From positions 1-38,010 of the forward strand of contig JALORF010000008.1 in assembly GCA_025459195.1 (NCBI GenBank): 38,010 nt of DNA, written 5' to 3'. Made by a program: the position numbers and the translations under genes. The number at the start of each line of letters is the position of its first letter. Within the stretch, counting starts at the first letter, position 1. This document shows positions 22,061 through 31,236 of this stretch, in pieces. Below the pieces are notes generated by a model. It was not told the origin of the DNA and made no database searches. It saw nothing but the letters and a program-made list of their open reading frames with translations. The stretch comes from Beijerinckiaceae bacterium (GTDB lineage Bacteria > Pseudomonadota > Alphaproteobacteria > Rhizobiales > Beijerinckiaceae).

Positions 22061-24984
22061 GAGCGCACCCTTGCCCGATCGGCATCATGGAAGACCGGTG
22101 CCACCACACGCAGCGGCACGATCTCGTTGCGCACCCGCGCATGCACGATCTCGCCCATGCGCGAGCGGCCCCTCCGCAACAACCCGAGCGCGATCACGCG
22201 GTCGAGCGCGACGCTGCGCACGCAAGCCGAGACGAAGCCCTCCTGACCGACCTTGTCCCCTCCCGGCGTGAGTGGCGCGCCTTCCGGCACGCTGCGCTCC
22301 GGGTCGCCCGGCAGAAGGCCGACGAGTTCGCAGCGTTCCGGATCGAGCGCCCGGCGCATCATCATGGCATGCTTGCCAAGGAAGTCCGGTTTGGTGGCTG
22401 AAACCAGCGCGCCGAGACCAAGATCGTAGGGGTCAGCCGTGCCGTCCACCTCATGGCCTGTCGAGATGTAGCCCGCCTCGACGCGCAGGATGTGGTTGGC
22501 TTCGGAGCCCACGGGCGTGATGGCGAAGGGCGCGCCGGCAGCCATCACCATTTCCCAAAGTGCCGTGGCATGGCGGGCCGGCGTGTTGAGCTCGAAGCTC
22601 ATCTCCCCGGTCCAACTGACCCGGAAGACCCGCACCGGGATGGTGCCGAGATGACCCTCGGCCATGCCCATGAATGGCAGGGCGGCGCGCGAGATGTCGA
22701 AGTCGGGCTTCAGGGCCGCCAGCAGATCGCGCGCGCGCGGACCGCACAAGGTGGCATTGGCCCACTGCGTGGTCACCGGAAGGATACTGACCTGCCAATC
22801 GGGCCGATGCACCTGCATGATCTGTTCGAGATGGGCATGGACCTTGTCGGCGGCACCGGTCGAGGAATGCAGCAGCCAGCGGTTCTCGGCAAGACGGAAG
22901 GCGACGCCGTCATCCATGATCAGCCCGTCATCCGACATCATCACGCCATACTTGCCGCGACCGACCGCAACCTTTCCGAAATCGCTGATGTAGACGAGAT
23001 CGAGGAGCCTGCCGGCATCAGGACCCTTGATCTGGAACTTGCCAAGCGGCGTGCCGTCATACACGCCGACGCCATTGCGCACCGCCCTGGCCTCGCGGCT
23101 GGCCGCAGCCTTGCCATCCTCGCCCGGCAACGGATAGTAGCCCGGCCTTTGCCAGCGCAGACCTGCCTCATACATCACCGCGCCGCGCGCCAGATGCCAG
23201 TCGGCGAGAGGGGTGTGACGCCACGGATACAGCCGTGCCTGTTGCCGCGCGCCGGCGATGGCTCCGAACTCGACCGGCACGAAGGGCGGACGGAAGGTGG
23301 TGGTGCCGACCAGATCGGTGGCTTGCCCCGTGAGGGCGCCGACGATACCGATGACATTGACATTGCCGGACTTGCCCTGGTCCACGCCCATGCCGGCGGT
23401 GGTGTAGCGCTTCACCAGCTCGATCGAATCGTAGCCTTCGCGCAGCGCCAGCCCGAGATCGGCGGTGGTGACATCGCCGGACAGGTCGACAAAAACCTTC
23501 TCGCCCGGCCGGCGCGGCGGCACGAACCAGAGTGGCGCGACAGACCGGGCGACGAACGGATCGTCAAGGTCGGGAGCCTCGATGGCAGGTCCGGTCCGCC
23601 CCAGCGTCCGAACGGCGGCTTGCCCGGCTTCCACGCCATCCCGGATGCAGGCCCCGGCCTCGAAGATGCCGCGGGCAGCCCCTGCCAGCCGGAAGCGGCC
23701 CTCGCCATGGCTGGCCACGAACGTGGCAAGGTCATCGTGCCAGACCGAGCGCGCCTCGCGGGTCTGGGAAGCCAGGTGGAAGGCCGGGTTCCAGCCGCCC
23801 GACACGGCCACAAGATCGCAAGGGAATGTGGAAAGGCGCCCGTCAGCCTGGCGCAGTTGCACCGCCTCCACCCGCTTGCGGCCAATGGCGCGCAGCACGC
23901 AGCCGCCGGCAACAAGGGTCACGCCGCGCCCGGCAAGCATGGCGGCCTGCGTGCCGCCGGGGTCAGGCCGGATGTCGACGAGGGTCACGGCGGCTCCGGC
24001 TGCGGCCAGATCCAGCGCTGCCCCGCGCGCAGAATCGTTGTTGGCAAAGACAACCGCACGCTCGCCGGCCAGCACGCCATGGCGGTGCAGGAAACTGCGC
24101 GCTGCGGAGGCCAGCATGATGCCGGGCCGGTCGCCATCGGCGAAGGGGATCGGTCGCTCGTGTGCGCCAGCGGCGATCACAACCTGCCCGGCCCTGATTT
24201 TCCAGTTGCGCAGGTCAAGATCAGGGGCATCGGCGGGCCTGCGCTCGATCACGGTCAGAAGGTTGTGCTCGTGATAGCCCCAGACGGTCGCGCGGCAGAG
24301 CAGACGCACACTCGCCATGGTGTGCAGTTCGGCAAAGGTGCGGCTGGCCCAGCCGCCATCGTCGATCCCGTCCGACACCAGCCGACCGCCGGGTCCTTCG
24401 CCATCGTCGACCAGCATGACGCTGGCTCCCGACCGCGCCGCCGTCAGCGCAGCGCCAAGGCCGGCAGGGCCGGCACCCACCACCAGCACATCGCAATCGC
24501 CATATCGGCTCTCCGAAACCGGCTGCCAGGCCGGATCAGGCACCCGCCCCAGACCGGCTGCGCCGCGGATGAACGGCTCGAAAAGATGCCAGTTCGGTGC
24601 CATGAAGGTCTTGTAGTAGAAGCCTGCCGGCAACAGGCGCGAGAACCATTGCGCCACGGCGCCGACGTCGCGGCGCGCATCGGGCCAGGTCGAGACGCTG
24701 ACATAGCTGGCATCCGCCTCCAGCGGCGTCACGGTGGCCAACTGGTTGGTCGCCGGCCTGGGGGCGAGACGGCTGACCATGATGCCATCCTCATGGCCGG
24801 CTCCGAAAAAGCCGCGCGGACGGTGCAACTTGAAGCTGCGCCCGACCAGCGCGACATTGTTCGCCATCAGCGCCGATGCCACCGTATCGCCGGCAAAGCC
24901 GCTTAAATCCATCCCGTCAAAGCGAAAGGCGAGCGGCACCGACCGGTCGACAAGGCCCCCGCGCGCGAGACGCCGGGCGGTCAT
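22057..24984 (-). CDS. soxA: Sarcosine oxidase alpha subunit
   Basis: 975-residue alpha subunit of heterotetrameric sarcosine oxidase, which oxidises N-methylglycine and passes the methylene group to tetrahydrofolate. Domains in order: a ferredoxin-like N-terminal fold (about 10-80; GFAGDTVASALMANN, FKLHRPRGFFGAG), the conserved FYYKTFMAPNWHLFEPFIR (122-140), a Rossmann dinucleotide domain starting DVLVVGAGPAGLG (165-177), and a C-terminal aminomethyltransferase (GcvT-like) region from about residue 600 with GVGVYDGTPLGKFQIKGPDA and SWTGEMSFELN. Length is normal. The ATG overlaps the soxD stop by 4 nt. The family also accepts other N-methyl amino acids, so the substrate may be wider than sarcosine. 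Confidence 0.93.
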   Translation of the reverse strand: MTARRLARGGLVDRSVPLAFRFDGMDLSGFAGDTVASALMANNVALVGRSFKLHRPRGFFGAGHEDGIMVSRLAPRPATNQLATVTPLEADASYVSVSTWPDARRDVGAVAQWFSRLLPAGFYYKTFMAPNWHLFEPFIRGAAGLGRVPDPAWQPVSESRYGDCDVLVVGAGPAGLGAALTAARSGASVMLVDDGEGPGGRLVSDGIDDGGWASRTFAELHTMASVRLLCRATVWGYHEHNLLTVIERRPADAPDLDLRNWKIRAGQVVIAAGAHERPIPFADGDRPGIMLASAARSFLHRHGVLAGERAVVFANNDSARGAALDLAAAGAAVTLVDIRPDPGGTQAAMLAGRGVTLVAGGCVLRAIGRKRVEAVQLRQADGRLSTFPCDLVAVSGGWNPAFHLASQTREARSVWHDDLATFVASHGEGRFRLAGAARGIFEAGACIRDGVEAGQAAVRTLGRTGPAIEAPDLDDPFVARSVAPLWFVPPRRPGEKVFVDLSGDVTTADLGLALREGYDSIELVKRYTTAGMGVDQGKSGNVNVIGIVGALTGQATDLVGTTTFRPPFVPVEFGAIAGARQQARLYPWRHTPLADWHLARGAVMYEAGLRWQRPGYYPLPGEDGKAAASREARAVRNGVGVYDGTPLGKFQIKGPDAGRLLDLVYISDFGKVAVGRGKYGVMMSDDGLIMDDGVAFRLAENRWLLHSSTGAADKVHAHLEQIMQVHRPDWQVSILPVTTQWANATLCGPRARDLLAALKPDFDISRAALPFMGMAEGHLGTIPVRVFRVSWTGEMSFELNTPARHATALWEMVMAAGAPFAITPVGSEANHILRVEAGYISTGHEVDGTADPYDLGLGALVSATKPDFLGKHAMMMRRALDPERCELVGLLPGDPERSVPEGAPLTPGGDKVGQEGFVSACVRSVALDRVIALGLLRRGRSRMGEIVHARVRNEIVPLRVVAPVFHDADRARVRS

Positions 24985-25256
24985 GGCTTGACCTCAAGGG
25001 CAGCCGTGCCATCCGGAGGCGGGACAATGGCGTGGCTCACGGTGTCACGCCAGATGGTGAGGATGCGCCCGCAACTCCGGACATGCCACCAGCGTTCGGC
25101 ATGGAGCCCGCGGATGTTGGCGCGGTTGGCAAGGGCGGCCGCCCATTCCGCTTCGCTGAGCGCGGCCGGGTCCGGGCGTGGCGGCACAGCCTCGCCGAGG
25201 CAGATGAATTCGCCTTCGGGACGCGTGCCGCACCAGGGACAGGAGATCTGCAACAT
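24981..25256 (-). CDS. soxD: Sarcosine oxidase delta subunit
   Basis: 91-residue SoxD, the small zinc-binding subunit. Cys6 and Cys9 (CPWCG) with His58 and Cys62 (RWWHVRSCGR) are the expected Zn2+ ligands. It sits between soxB and soxA as in other soxBDAG operons, 7 nt after soxB, and its stop overlaps the soxA start. Confidence 0.9.
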   Translation of the reverse strand: MLQISCPWCGTRPEGEFICLGEAVPPRPDPAALSEAEWAAALANRANIRGLHAERWWHVRSCGRILTIWRDTVSHAIVPPPDGTAALEVKP

Positions 25257-25263
25257 GGCCGGT

Positions 25264-26511
25264 CTACCTTTGCGCCACGGTGCCGGCTTCGAGCAGGAAG
25301 CGCAGCCCGGTGAAACGGTCGAGCCCGAAGGCTTCGGCCAGCGGATGAGGGGTGCCGGTCGCGATCAGGTGCGCATAGGTGAGCCCGCCGACCGGGATCG
25401 ACTTGAAGCCGCCATACCAGCCCGTGCTGACCAGAAGGCCCTCCACGCCGGTCTTCGAGATGATCGGGCTGGCATCATAGGCAAACTCGATCGCCCCGCC
25501 CCATTGCCGCATCATCCTCAGCGCCTTGAAGCGCGGAAACAGCTCGACCAGCGAGGCCACCACATCCTCGAACGTCGCGACGTGACAGCCTTGGCGGTAA
25601 GACGGGATCGGGTCCGTGCCGCCACCGATGACCAGTTCGCCCTTGTCCGATTGCATCACGTAGAGGCCCACATCCGGACAGTTGACGATCACGTCGATGA
25701 TCGGCTTGACCGGCTCCGAAACGAAGGCCTGGAGATTGCGCGTCACCAGCGGCAGCGACAGCCCTGCCTTGGCCGCGACGTGGCTGGTATTGCCCGCCGT
25801 GGCCAGTGCCACCTGCCCGGCCCGCACCGTGCCGCGGCTGGTCTCGACACCGGTGATGCGGCCGCGTGCATCGCGCAGGAAGCCGGTGACCTCCGTGTGC
25901 TGATGGATCTCGACGCCGCGTGCATCGGCCGCACGGGCATAGGACCAGGCCACCGCATCATGGCGCGCCATCGCCGCTTGCGGATGGGCCATGCCGGCAA
26001 GCGGCGGCAGGCGCACGCCTGACAGATCGCCCATGGCCGGAATGCGCCGGCGCAGCTCATCGACCGAAATGAGGTCATAGGCCGGGCCATGCAGCGCCAT
26101 CGCCAGCGAGCGGCGGCGCAGGTCACGCAGCTTGCCCCAGCTCTGGATCAGGTCGATCATGCTGCGCTGGCTGAACAGGATGTTGTAGTTCAGTTCGCGC
26201 GAGAGCTGTTCGTAGAGCTTCACCGAAACATCGTGAAAGCGGATCGAGACATCGCGCAGGAAATTGGCGCGGATGGTGTGGGTGTTGCGGGCCGTGTTGC
26301 CGCCGCCGAGCCAGCCCTTTTCGATCACCGCGACGTTGCTGATGCCATGCTCCTTGGCGAGGTGATAGGCGGTCGACAGGCCGTGCCCGCCTGCACCGAC
26401 GATCACCACGTCGTAAGCCTCCCTCAGCGGGGGGCTGCGCCATGCACGGCGCCAGCCCTCATGATGGGACAAGGCATTGCGGGCCAGGGACAGAAACGAA
26501 AAGCGCTGCAT
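25264..26511 (-). CDS. soxB: Sarcosine oxidase beta subunit
   Basis: 415-residue flavoprotein subunit that binds FAD at the active site and carries the covalent FMN shared with alpha. The Rossmann motif DVVIVGAGGHGLSTAYHLA is at residues 34-52. ARHDAVAW places His184 at the expected covalent FMN attachment site. TARNTHTIRANF, GGGTDPIPSY and the C-terminal GWYGGFKSIPVGG match the family. First gene of soxBDAG. A sigma-70-type promoter TTGGCA-N16-TATTAT lies just upstream. The divergent LysR gene 82 nt away is the likely regulator. Confidence 0.93.
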   Translation of the reverse strand: MQRFSFLSLARNALSHHEGWRRAWRSPPLREAYDVVIVGAGGHGLSTAYHLAKEHGISNVAVIEKGWLGGGNTARNTHTIRANFLRDVSIRFHDVSVKLYEQLSRELNYNILFSQRSMIDLIQSWGKLRDLRRRSLAMALHGPAYDLISVDELRRRIPAMGDLSGVRLPPLAGMAHPQAAMARHDAVAWSYARAADARGVEIHQHTEVTGFLRDARGRITGVETSRGTVRAGQVALATAGNTSHVAAKAGLSLPLVTRNLQAFVSEPVKPIIDVIVNCPDVGLYVMQSDKGELVIGGGTDPIPSYRQGCHVATFEDVVASLVELFPRFKALRMMRQWGGAIEFAYDASPIISKTGVEGLLVSTGWYGGFKSIPVGGLTYAHLIATGTPHPLAEAFGLDRFTGLRFLLEAGTVAQR

Positions 26512-26528
26512 CGGGCGACCTCACCTTC

Positions 26529-26556
26529 ATAATATCCTGACATCGATCTTTGCCAA
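26529..26556 (-). promoter_or_regulatory. Predicted soxBDAG promoter (TTGGCA-N16-TATTAT)
   Basis: On the minus strand TTGGCA (26556-26551) and TATTAT (26534-26529) are separated by 16 nt, ending 17 nt before the soxB ATG. The leader would therefore be very short. The opposite strand carries an overlapping TTGCCA-N16-TATCTT (26550-26577) towards the LysR gene, and TGACATC (26538-26544) pairs imperfectly with GATGTTA (26567-26573), a possible LysR site. Confidence 0.5.
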
Positions 26557-26593
26557 GACTCCTGCTGATGTTATCTTTTCTCAGGAGCGCGGC

Positions 26594-27526
26594 ATGGCCA
26601 TGACGTTCAAGCAACTCGAAGCCTTCCATGCGGTCATCGCCACCGGATCGGTGACGCGCGCCGCCGCGATGCTGCGCGTCTCGCAGCCGGCGATCAGCCG
26701 GATGCTGGCCGACCTTGAAGCCAGCGCGGGATTTCCCCTGTTCGTGCGCACCGCGCGCCAGCTCAACCCGACCGAGCGGGCGCGGGCCCTGCATGCGGAG
26801 GTCGAACGCTCGCTGGTGGGTCTTGCCCAGATCGAGGCCGTGGCGAAGGCCTTGCGCGAGCGCGGCGAGGGGCAACTGCGTCTTGCGGTCATCCCCAGCC
26901 TGTTGTCTGCGGTCACCACGCAGATGCTCGCTCCGTTTGCCGTCGCCCATCCGTCGGTCTCGGTCAGCATCGAGGTTGCGGCCACGCTCGACGCACTGGA
27001 CTGGCTGGGCGCGCGACAAAGCGATCTCGGCATCACCTACGAGCCCATGCGCCAGCCGGGCATCGAGGCGAGGAGCATCGGCACGACCGAGGCAGCCTGC
27101 GTGGTGCCGCGCGATCACCCGCTGGCCGGGCGCGTCGGTCCGGTCGGGCCTGCCGACCTTGGCGGCTGGCCGTTCATGTCATACCGCCTGGATTCGAGCT
27201 TCCGGGCCAGTGTCGACCGCCTGTTCGATGAGGCCGCCATCCGGCGCGATTTGCGTTTTGAAGCGCGCACCACCGCAGCGGTGTGCGAACTGGTCGCGGC
27301 AACGGGCGGTGTCGCGATCATTCCGTGCCCCGGCCCGGCCCTGGTCGCCGACATGCGGCTGGTCCTGCTGCCCTTCAGGCCGCAACTGTCGTCCGAAGTG
27401 CTGCTCATCAGGGCTTCAGGCCCGATCTCGCCGCCAGCAAGGGCCTTCATCGATTTCATCGGATCGCACCGGCTCGACTTCATCGGGGCGCTGCCCTCGA
27501 ACCCGGTCCTGAATGCCGGGTCTTGA
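26594..27526 (+). CDS. LysR-family transcriptional regulator, probably of soxBDAG
   Basis: 310-residue LysR-type regulator. The winged helix-turn-helix covers residues 3-62, with FKQLEAFHAVIATGSVTRAA and RVSQPAISRMLADLEA. The C-terminal inducer-binding domain runs from about 90 to 295 (LRLAVIPSLLS, DLGITYEP, YRLDSSFRASV). The ATG at 26594 is chosen because AGGAG lies 6 nt upstream and it gives the usual MTFKQLEAF start; the frame is open back to 26477 across the soxB start. Divergent orientation with an 82-nt gap is the classical arrangement for control of soxB and itself. Inducer unknown, perhaps an N-methyl amino acid. Confidence 0.9.
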   Translation: MAMTFKQLEAFHAVIATGSVTRAAAMLRVSQPAISRMLADLEASAGFPLFVRTARQLNPTERARALHAEVERSLVGLAQIEAVAKALRERGEGQLRLAVIPSLLSAVTTQMLAPFAVAHPSVSVSIEVAATLDALDWLGARQSDLGITYEPMRQPGIEARSIGTTEAACVVPRDHPLAGRVGPVGPADLGGWPFMSYRLDSSFRASVDRLFDEAAIRRDLRFEARTTAAVCELVAATGGVAIIPCPGPALVADMRLVLLPFRPQLSSEVLLIRASGPISPPARAFIDFIGSHRLDFIGALPSNPVLNAGS

Positions 27527-27596
27527 CGGCACTGCGCTGGCATCGGATCACGCCCCTGGGGCAAGCCTCACCACAAGCCCCGCGACCTGCAAGTGG

Positions 27597-28532
27597 ATGA
27601 TCATGACGCCCGTTCCCGACATTCTCGCTCTTGGCGAGCCGCTTGGCGAGTTCAGCCAGACAGCGCCCGGTGATCCCAACTACCTGTTCGGGCACGGTGG
27701 CGATACTTCCAATGCGATCATCGCGGCGGCGCGCTCCGGGGCAAGCACGGGATACATCAGCGCCGTCGGCGATGACAGTTTCGGGCGCTCTTTCCTCGCC
27801 TTGTGGGCGGCAGAAGGGGTGGACAGCGGCGCTGTCAAACTGGACCGTGCGGCGCACACGGGCATCTACTTCATCACGCATGGCAAGGATGGGCACGAAT
27901 TCTCCTATCTGCGCGCCGGTTCCGCAGCCTCGCGCATGACGGCAGCAGACCTGCCGCAGGCCATGATCCGGCAAGCGAAGGTGCTGCATGTCTCAGGCAT
28001 CAGCCAGGCGATCTCCGCTTCGGCCGCCGACATGGTGTTCGAAGCCATCCAGATGGCGCGCGAGGCCGGCGTCACGGTCTCTTACGACACCAACCTCAGG
28101 CTCCGTCTGTGGCCGCTGGCTCGGGCGCAGGCGGTGACCAACGCCGCCATGGCCATGGCCGACATCGCCCTGCCCGGACTGGACGATGCCCGCCAGTTGA
28201 CCGGGCTCGATGACCCTGACGCGATTGCCGATTTCTATCTCGGGCGCGGCTCGTCCATCGTGGCCATGACCCTTGGCAAGGATGGCGCACTGGTCGCCAC
28301 CCGGACGGAGCGGCGCAAGGTGCCGTCGATCACGGTCGCCGCCATCGACGCGACCGGAGCGGGCGACTGTTTTGACGGTGCCTTTCTGGCCGAATGGGTC
28401 AGGACGCGCGATCCGTTTGCCGCCGCCACTTATGCCTGCGCCGCTGCGGCGCTTTCGACAACCGGATATGGCGCGGTCGCGCCCCTGCCAAGGCGCGAGG
28501 CTGTTCTGGCCGCACTTGCAGCTTCGGCCTGA
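27597..28532 (+). CDS. kdgK: PfkB-family sugar kinase, 2-keto-3-deoxygluconate kinase-like
   Basis: 311-residue ribokinase-fold kinase that phosphorylates a sugar acid with ATP. The N-terminal GGDTSNAIIAAARSG is the substrate side; SYLRAGSAASR and SYDTNLRLRLWP (162-173) are typical of 2-dehydro-3-deoxygluconokinases; DATGAGDCFDGAF contains the catalytic base Asp257 and anion hole. Candidate ATG codons at 27597 and 27603 have weak ribosome sites. It lies 70 nt after the LysR gene on the same strand and converges on urtE. It would feed KDG into the Entner-Doudoroff pathway; no other gene of that pathway is adjacent. Confidence 0.8.
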   Translation: MIMTPVPDILALGEPLGEFSQTAPGDPNYLFGHGGDTSNAIIAAARSGASTGYISAVGDDSFGRSFLALWAAEGVDSGAVKLDRAAHTGIYFITHGKDGHEFSYLRAGSAASRMTAADLPQAMIRQAKVLHVSGISQAISASAADMVFEAIQMAREAGVTVSYDTNLRLRLWPLARAQAVTNAAMAMADIALPGLDDARQLTGLDDPDAIADFYLGRGSSIVAMTLGKDGALVATRTERRKVPSITVAAIDATGAGDCFDGAFLAEWVRTRDPFAAATYACAAAALSTTGYGAVAPLPRREAVLAALAASA

Positions 28533-28545
28533 GCCGGGCGCTCAG
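28529..28545. terminator. Hairpin containing both convergent stop codons
   Basis: CTGAGC (28529-28534), loop CGGGC, GCTCAG (28540-28545). The stem includes the TGA of the sugar kinase gene and, on the other strand, the TGA of urtE. It is a symmetrical end structure for the two transcripts; no T-run is present. Confidence 0.4.
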
Positions 28546-29243
28546 ACGCTCATGCGCGGGCGGATCTCGGCTTCGTTCATTTCGGCGCGGGTGCCTGACA
28601 GGACAACCTCGCCGCGGTCCATGACATACCAGTGATCGGCGAGTTCCTGCGCAAAATCGAAATATTGCTCGACCAGCACGATGGCCATGTCGCCGCGGTT
28701 GCGCAGCCAGGCGATGGTGCGGCCGATGTCCTTGATGATCGATGGCTGGATGCCTTCGGTCGGCTCGTCGAGGACGAGCAGTTTCGGGCGCGTCACCAGA
28801 GCGCGGGCAATGGCCAGTTGCTGCTGCTGGCCGCCGGACAGATCGCCGCCGCGCCGACCGAGCATCGACTGGAGCACGGGAAACAGCTCGAACAGCTCCG
28901 CCGGGATGTGCCGGTCGGCGCGCCTGAGCGGTGCGAAGCCGGTTTCGAGATTCTCCTTGACGGTCAGCAGTGGAAATATCTCGCGGCCCTGCGGCACATA
29001 GGCGATGCCGAGCCGGGCGCGCTCTTCCGGACGCTTGCCCTCCAGCGACGTGCCGCCAAGCGCGATCCGGCCATCCGAGATCGGCTGATGACCGACGATG
29101 GCGCGCAGCAGTGATGTCTTGCCCACGCCATTGCGCCCCAGGACGCAGGTGACCTTGCCGATCTCGGCGCTGATCGAGACCCGGCGCAGCGCATGGGCAG
29201 CGCCATAGTGCAGATCGATGGCATCGACGCTCAGCATGGTCAC
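28542..29243 (-). CDS. urtE: Urea ABC transporter ATP-binding subunit UrtE
   Basis: 233-residue ATPase of the branched-chain amino acid/urea ABC class. Walker A GRNGVGKTS, signature LSGGQQQQLAIARAL, Walker B LLVLDEPTEG and the H-loop replaced by VLVEQYFDFA as usual in this branch. Last gene of urtABCDE. A GTG at 29243 overlaps the urtD stop (GTGA); an ATG at 29237 is an alternative two codons in. The neighbouring plus-strand sugar kinase converges within 9 nt, so no urease genes follow in this operon. Confidence 0.92.
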   Translation of the reverse strand: MTMLSVDAIDLHYGAAHALRRVSISAEIGKVTCVLGRNGVGKTSLLRAIVGHQPISDGRIALGGTSLEGKRPEERARLGIAYVPQGREIFPLLTVKENLETGFAPLRRADRHIPAELFELFPVLQSMLGRRGGDLSGGQQQQLAIARALVTRPKLLVLDEPTEGIQPSIIKDIGRTIAWLRNRGDMAIVLVEQYFDFAQELADHWYVMDRGEVVLSGTRAEMNEAEIRPRMSV

Positions 29244-29992
29244 CGCCCCAGATAGACTTCGATGACACGTTCGTTGCCGGCCACGGCATCGATCGAGCCC
29301 TCGGCCAGCACCGAGCCTTCATGCAGGCAGGTGACGCGGCAGCCGAGCGCGCGCACGAAACCCATGTCGTGCTCGACGACGACGACCGAATGATCCCTGG
29401 CGATATCCTTCAGCAACTCGGCCGTGACGTCGGTTTCCGCATCCGTCATGCCGGCCACAGGCTCGTCGATCAGCAGGAGTTTCGGATCCTGTGCCAGCAG
29501 CATGGCGATTTCCAGCCACTGTTTCTGGCCATGGCTGAGCGCACCGGCCAGCCGGGCGCGGTGATCCAGCAAGTGGACAATGCCAAGATAGCGATCGATG
29601 GTTTCAGTGGCGATCCGGTTGCGCGCGCCAAACAGGGCAGAGAAAGGGCTGCGGTCCCCCTTCAGGGCCAGCAGCACGTTGTCGGCAACGCTGTGGCTCT
29701 CGAACACGGTCGGCTTCTGGAACTTGCGGCCGATGCCGAGTTCCGCGATGGCCGCCTCGTCGAAGCGACTGAGGTCGATCGAGCCCTTGTCGAACAGCAC
29801 GTCGCCTTCATCGGCCTTTGTCTTGCCGGTGATGACATCCATCATGGTGGTCTTGCCGGCACCATTCGGGCCGATGATGGCCCGCATCTCGCCCGGCTGG
29901 AGCGTCAGCGACAATGACCGCAGCGCCTTGAAGCCGTCGAAGGAGACGCTGACACCATCAAGATAAAGGATGGACTGGGTGACGGCACTCAT
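29240..29992 (-). CDS. urtD: Urea ABC transporter ATP-binding subunit UrtD
   Basis: 250-residue ATPase. Walker A GPNGAGKTT, the UrtD-type signature LSHGQKQWLEIAM, Walker B LLLIDEPVAGM and H-loop VVVEHDM are all present; GIGRKFQKPTVF is the LivG-like Q-loop. The ATG at 29992 (MSAVTQSILYL) has GAGG 8 nt upstream; the open frame further up belongs to the antisense of nothing real and overlaps urtC. Ten nt separate it from the urtC stop. Pairs with UrtE to energise urea uptake through UrtB and UrtC. Confidence 0.92.
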   Translation of the reverse strand: MSAVTQSILYLDGVSVSFDGFKALRSLSLTLQPGEMRAIIGPNGAGKTTMMDVITGKTKADEGDVLFDKGSIDLSRFDEAAIAELGIGRKFQKPTVFESHSVADNVLLALKGDRSPFSALFGARNRIATETIDRYLGIVHLLDHRARLAGALSHGQKQWLEIAMLLAQDPKLLLIDEPVAGMTDAETDVTAELLKDIARDHSVVVVEHDMGFVRALGCRVTCLHEGSVLAEGSIDAVAGNERVIEVYLGR

Positions 29993-30002
29993 TGGCCTGG
30001 CC

Positions 30003-31181
30003 TCATCGCGGCACCTGCGGATCGGGCGACCTGGCAACGGGGGATCCGCCACCGGACGCTTTCGCATCGGCGATGGCCTTGCGGTTGGCGAGGCGCGCGC
30101 GGATGTCCTCCCAGACACCGATCAACCCCTTGGGCATGGCGAGCGTGACCAGCACGAACAGCCCGCCAAGCGCAAACAGCCAGTAAGGGGCGAGCCAGCC
30201 GGTCGTGAACACCGTCTTGAGCCAGTTGACCACGACCGCGCCCAGCGCCGCCCCGACCAGCGTGCCCCGGCCCCCGAGGGCAACCCAGACCACCGCCTCG
30301 ATGGAGTTCGCCGGATGGAACTCCGATGGGTTGATGATGCCGACCTGCGGCACATACAGTGCGCCGGCGACGCCAGCCATCATGGCCGACACCACCCAGA
30401 CCAACAGCTTGTGATGCTCGACCCTGTATCCGAGAAAGCGTGTCCGGCTCTCGCCATCGCGGATCGCGACGAGCACCTTGCCATAGGTCGAGGCCACGAT
30501 CATGCGCGCGATGATGAAGGTCAGCGCCAGCGCGATGCAGGTGATGATGAACAAGCCGGCCCGGGTGCCCTGCGCCTGCACATTGTGCCCAAGGATGTCC
30601 TTGAAATCGGTCAGGCCATTGTTGCCGCCGAATCCCATGTCGTTTCGGAAAAAGGACAGCCACAACGCATAGGTCAGGGCCTGCGTCATGATCGACAGAT
30701 AGACGCCGGTGACGCGGCTGCGGAAGGCCAGCCAGCCGAACACGAAAGCCAGCAGGCCTGGCACCAGAACCACCATCAACATGGCATAGGGAAAGTGCTG
30801 GAAGCCCCACCAGGTCAGCGGCAATTCCTTGTAGTTCAGGAAGACCATGAAATCGGGCAGGACCGGGTGGGCATAGACGCCGCGCGTGCCGATCTGGCGC
30901 ATCAGATACATGCCCATGGCATAGCCGCCGAGCGCAAAGAAAGCTCCATGGCCAAGGCTCAGGATGCCGCAATAGCCCCAGACCAGATCCAGCGCGACGG
31001 CGAACATCGCGTAGCACAGGTATTTGCCGAGCAGCACGACCGTGCCGTTCGAGACATGGAACGGGTTGCCGGGTGCCAGATACAGGTTGCAGAACGGCAC
31101 CAGAAGCGCCACCAGCGCGATGATGCCAAGGAAGACCAGCCCCCTGCCTTCGATCATCCTGAAGAAGCGCATGGTCAGCAT
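30003..31181 (-). CDS. urtC: Urea ABC transporter permease UrtC
   Basis: 392-residue inner-membrane permease of the LivM type with about ten helices. LVWGYCGILSLGHGAFFALGGYAMG and GGNNGLTDFKDILG are UrtC hallmarks; IRDGESRTRFLGYRVEHHKLLVW is the ATPase-contact loop. The C-terminal 30 residues are a polar tail. ATG at 31181, or MRFFRM at 31172. It follows urtB by 55 nt. Confidence 0.92.
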   Translation of the reverse strand: MLTMRFFRMIEGRGLVFLGIIALVALLVPFCNLYLAPGNPFHVSNGTVVLLGKYLCYAMFAVALDLVWGYCGILSLGHGAFFALGGYAMGMYLMRQIGTRGVYAHPVLPDFMVFLNYKELPLTWWGFQHFPYAMLMVVLVPGLLAFVFGWLAFRSRVTGVYLSIMTQALTYALWLSFFRNDMGFGGNNGLTDFKDILGHNVQAQGTRAGLFIITCIALALTFIIARMIVASTYGKVLVAIRDGESRTRFLGYRVEHHKLLVWVVSAMMAGVAGALYVPQVGIINPSEFHPANSIEAVVWVALGGRGTLVGAALGAVVVNWLKTVFTTGWLAPYWLFALGGLFVLVTLAMPKGLIGVWEDIRARLANRKAIADAKASGGGSPVARSPDPQVPR

Positions 31182-31236
31182 GGCAGGTCGGGCCTGAACC
31201 TGGGCGCAGCGACGCCGATGAGGGATCTGCAGGTCA

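Noticed and set aside
22453-24906. An 817-codon open frame on the plus strand, antisense to soxA
   Set aside because: It lies wholly inside a clear soxA gene, has low-complexity His/Arg/Gly-rich translation and no family motif; long antisense open frames are expected from the codon bias of GC-rich DNA.
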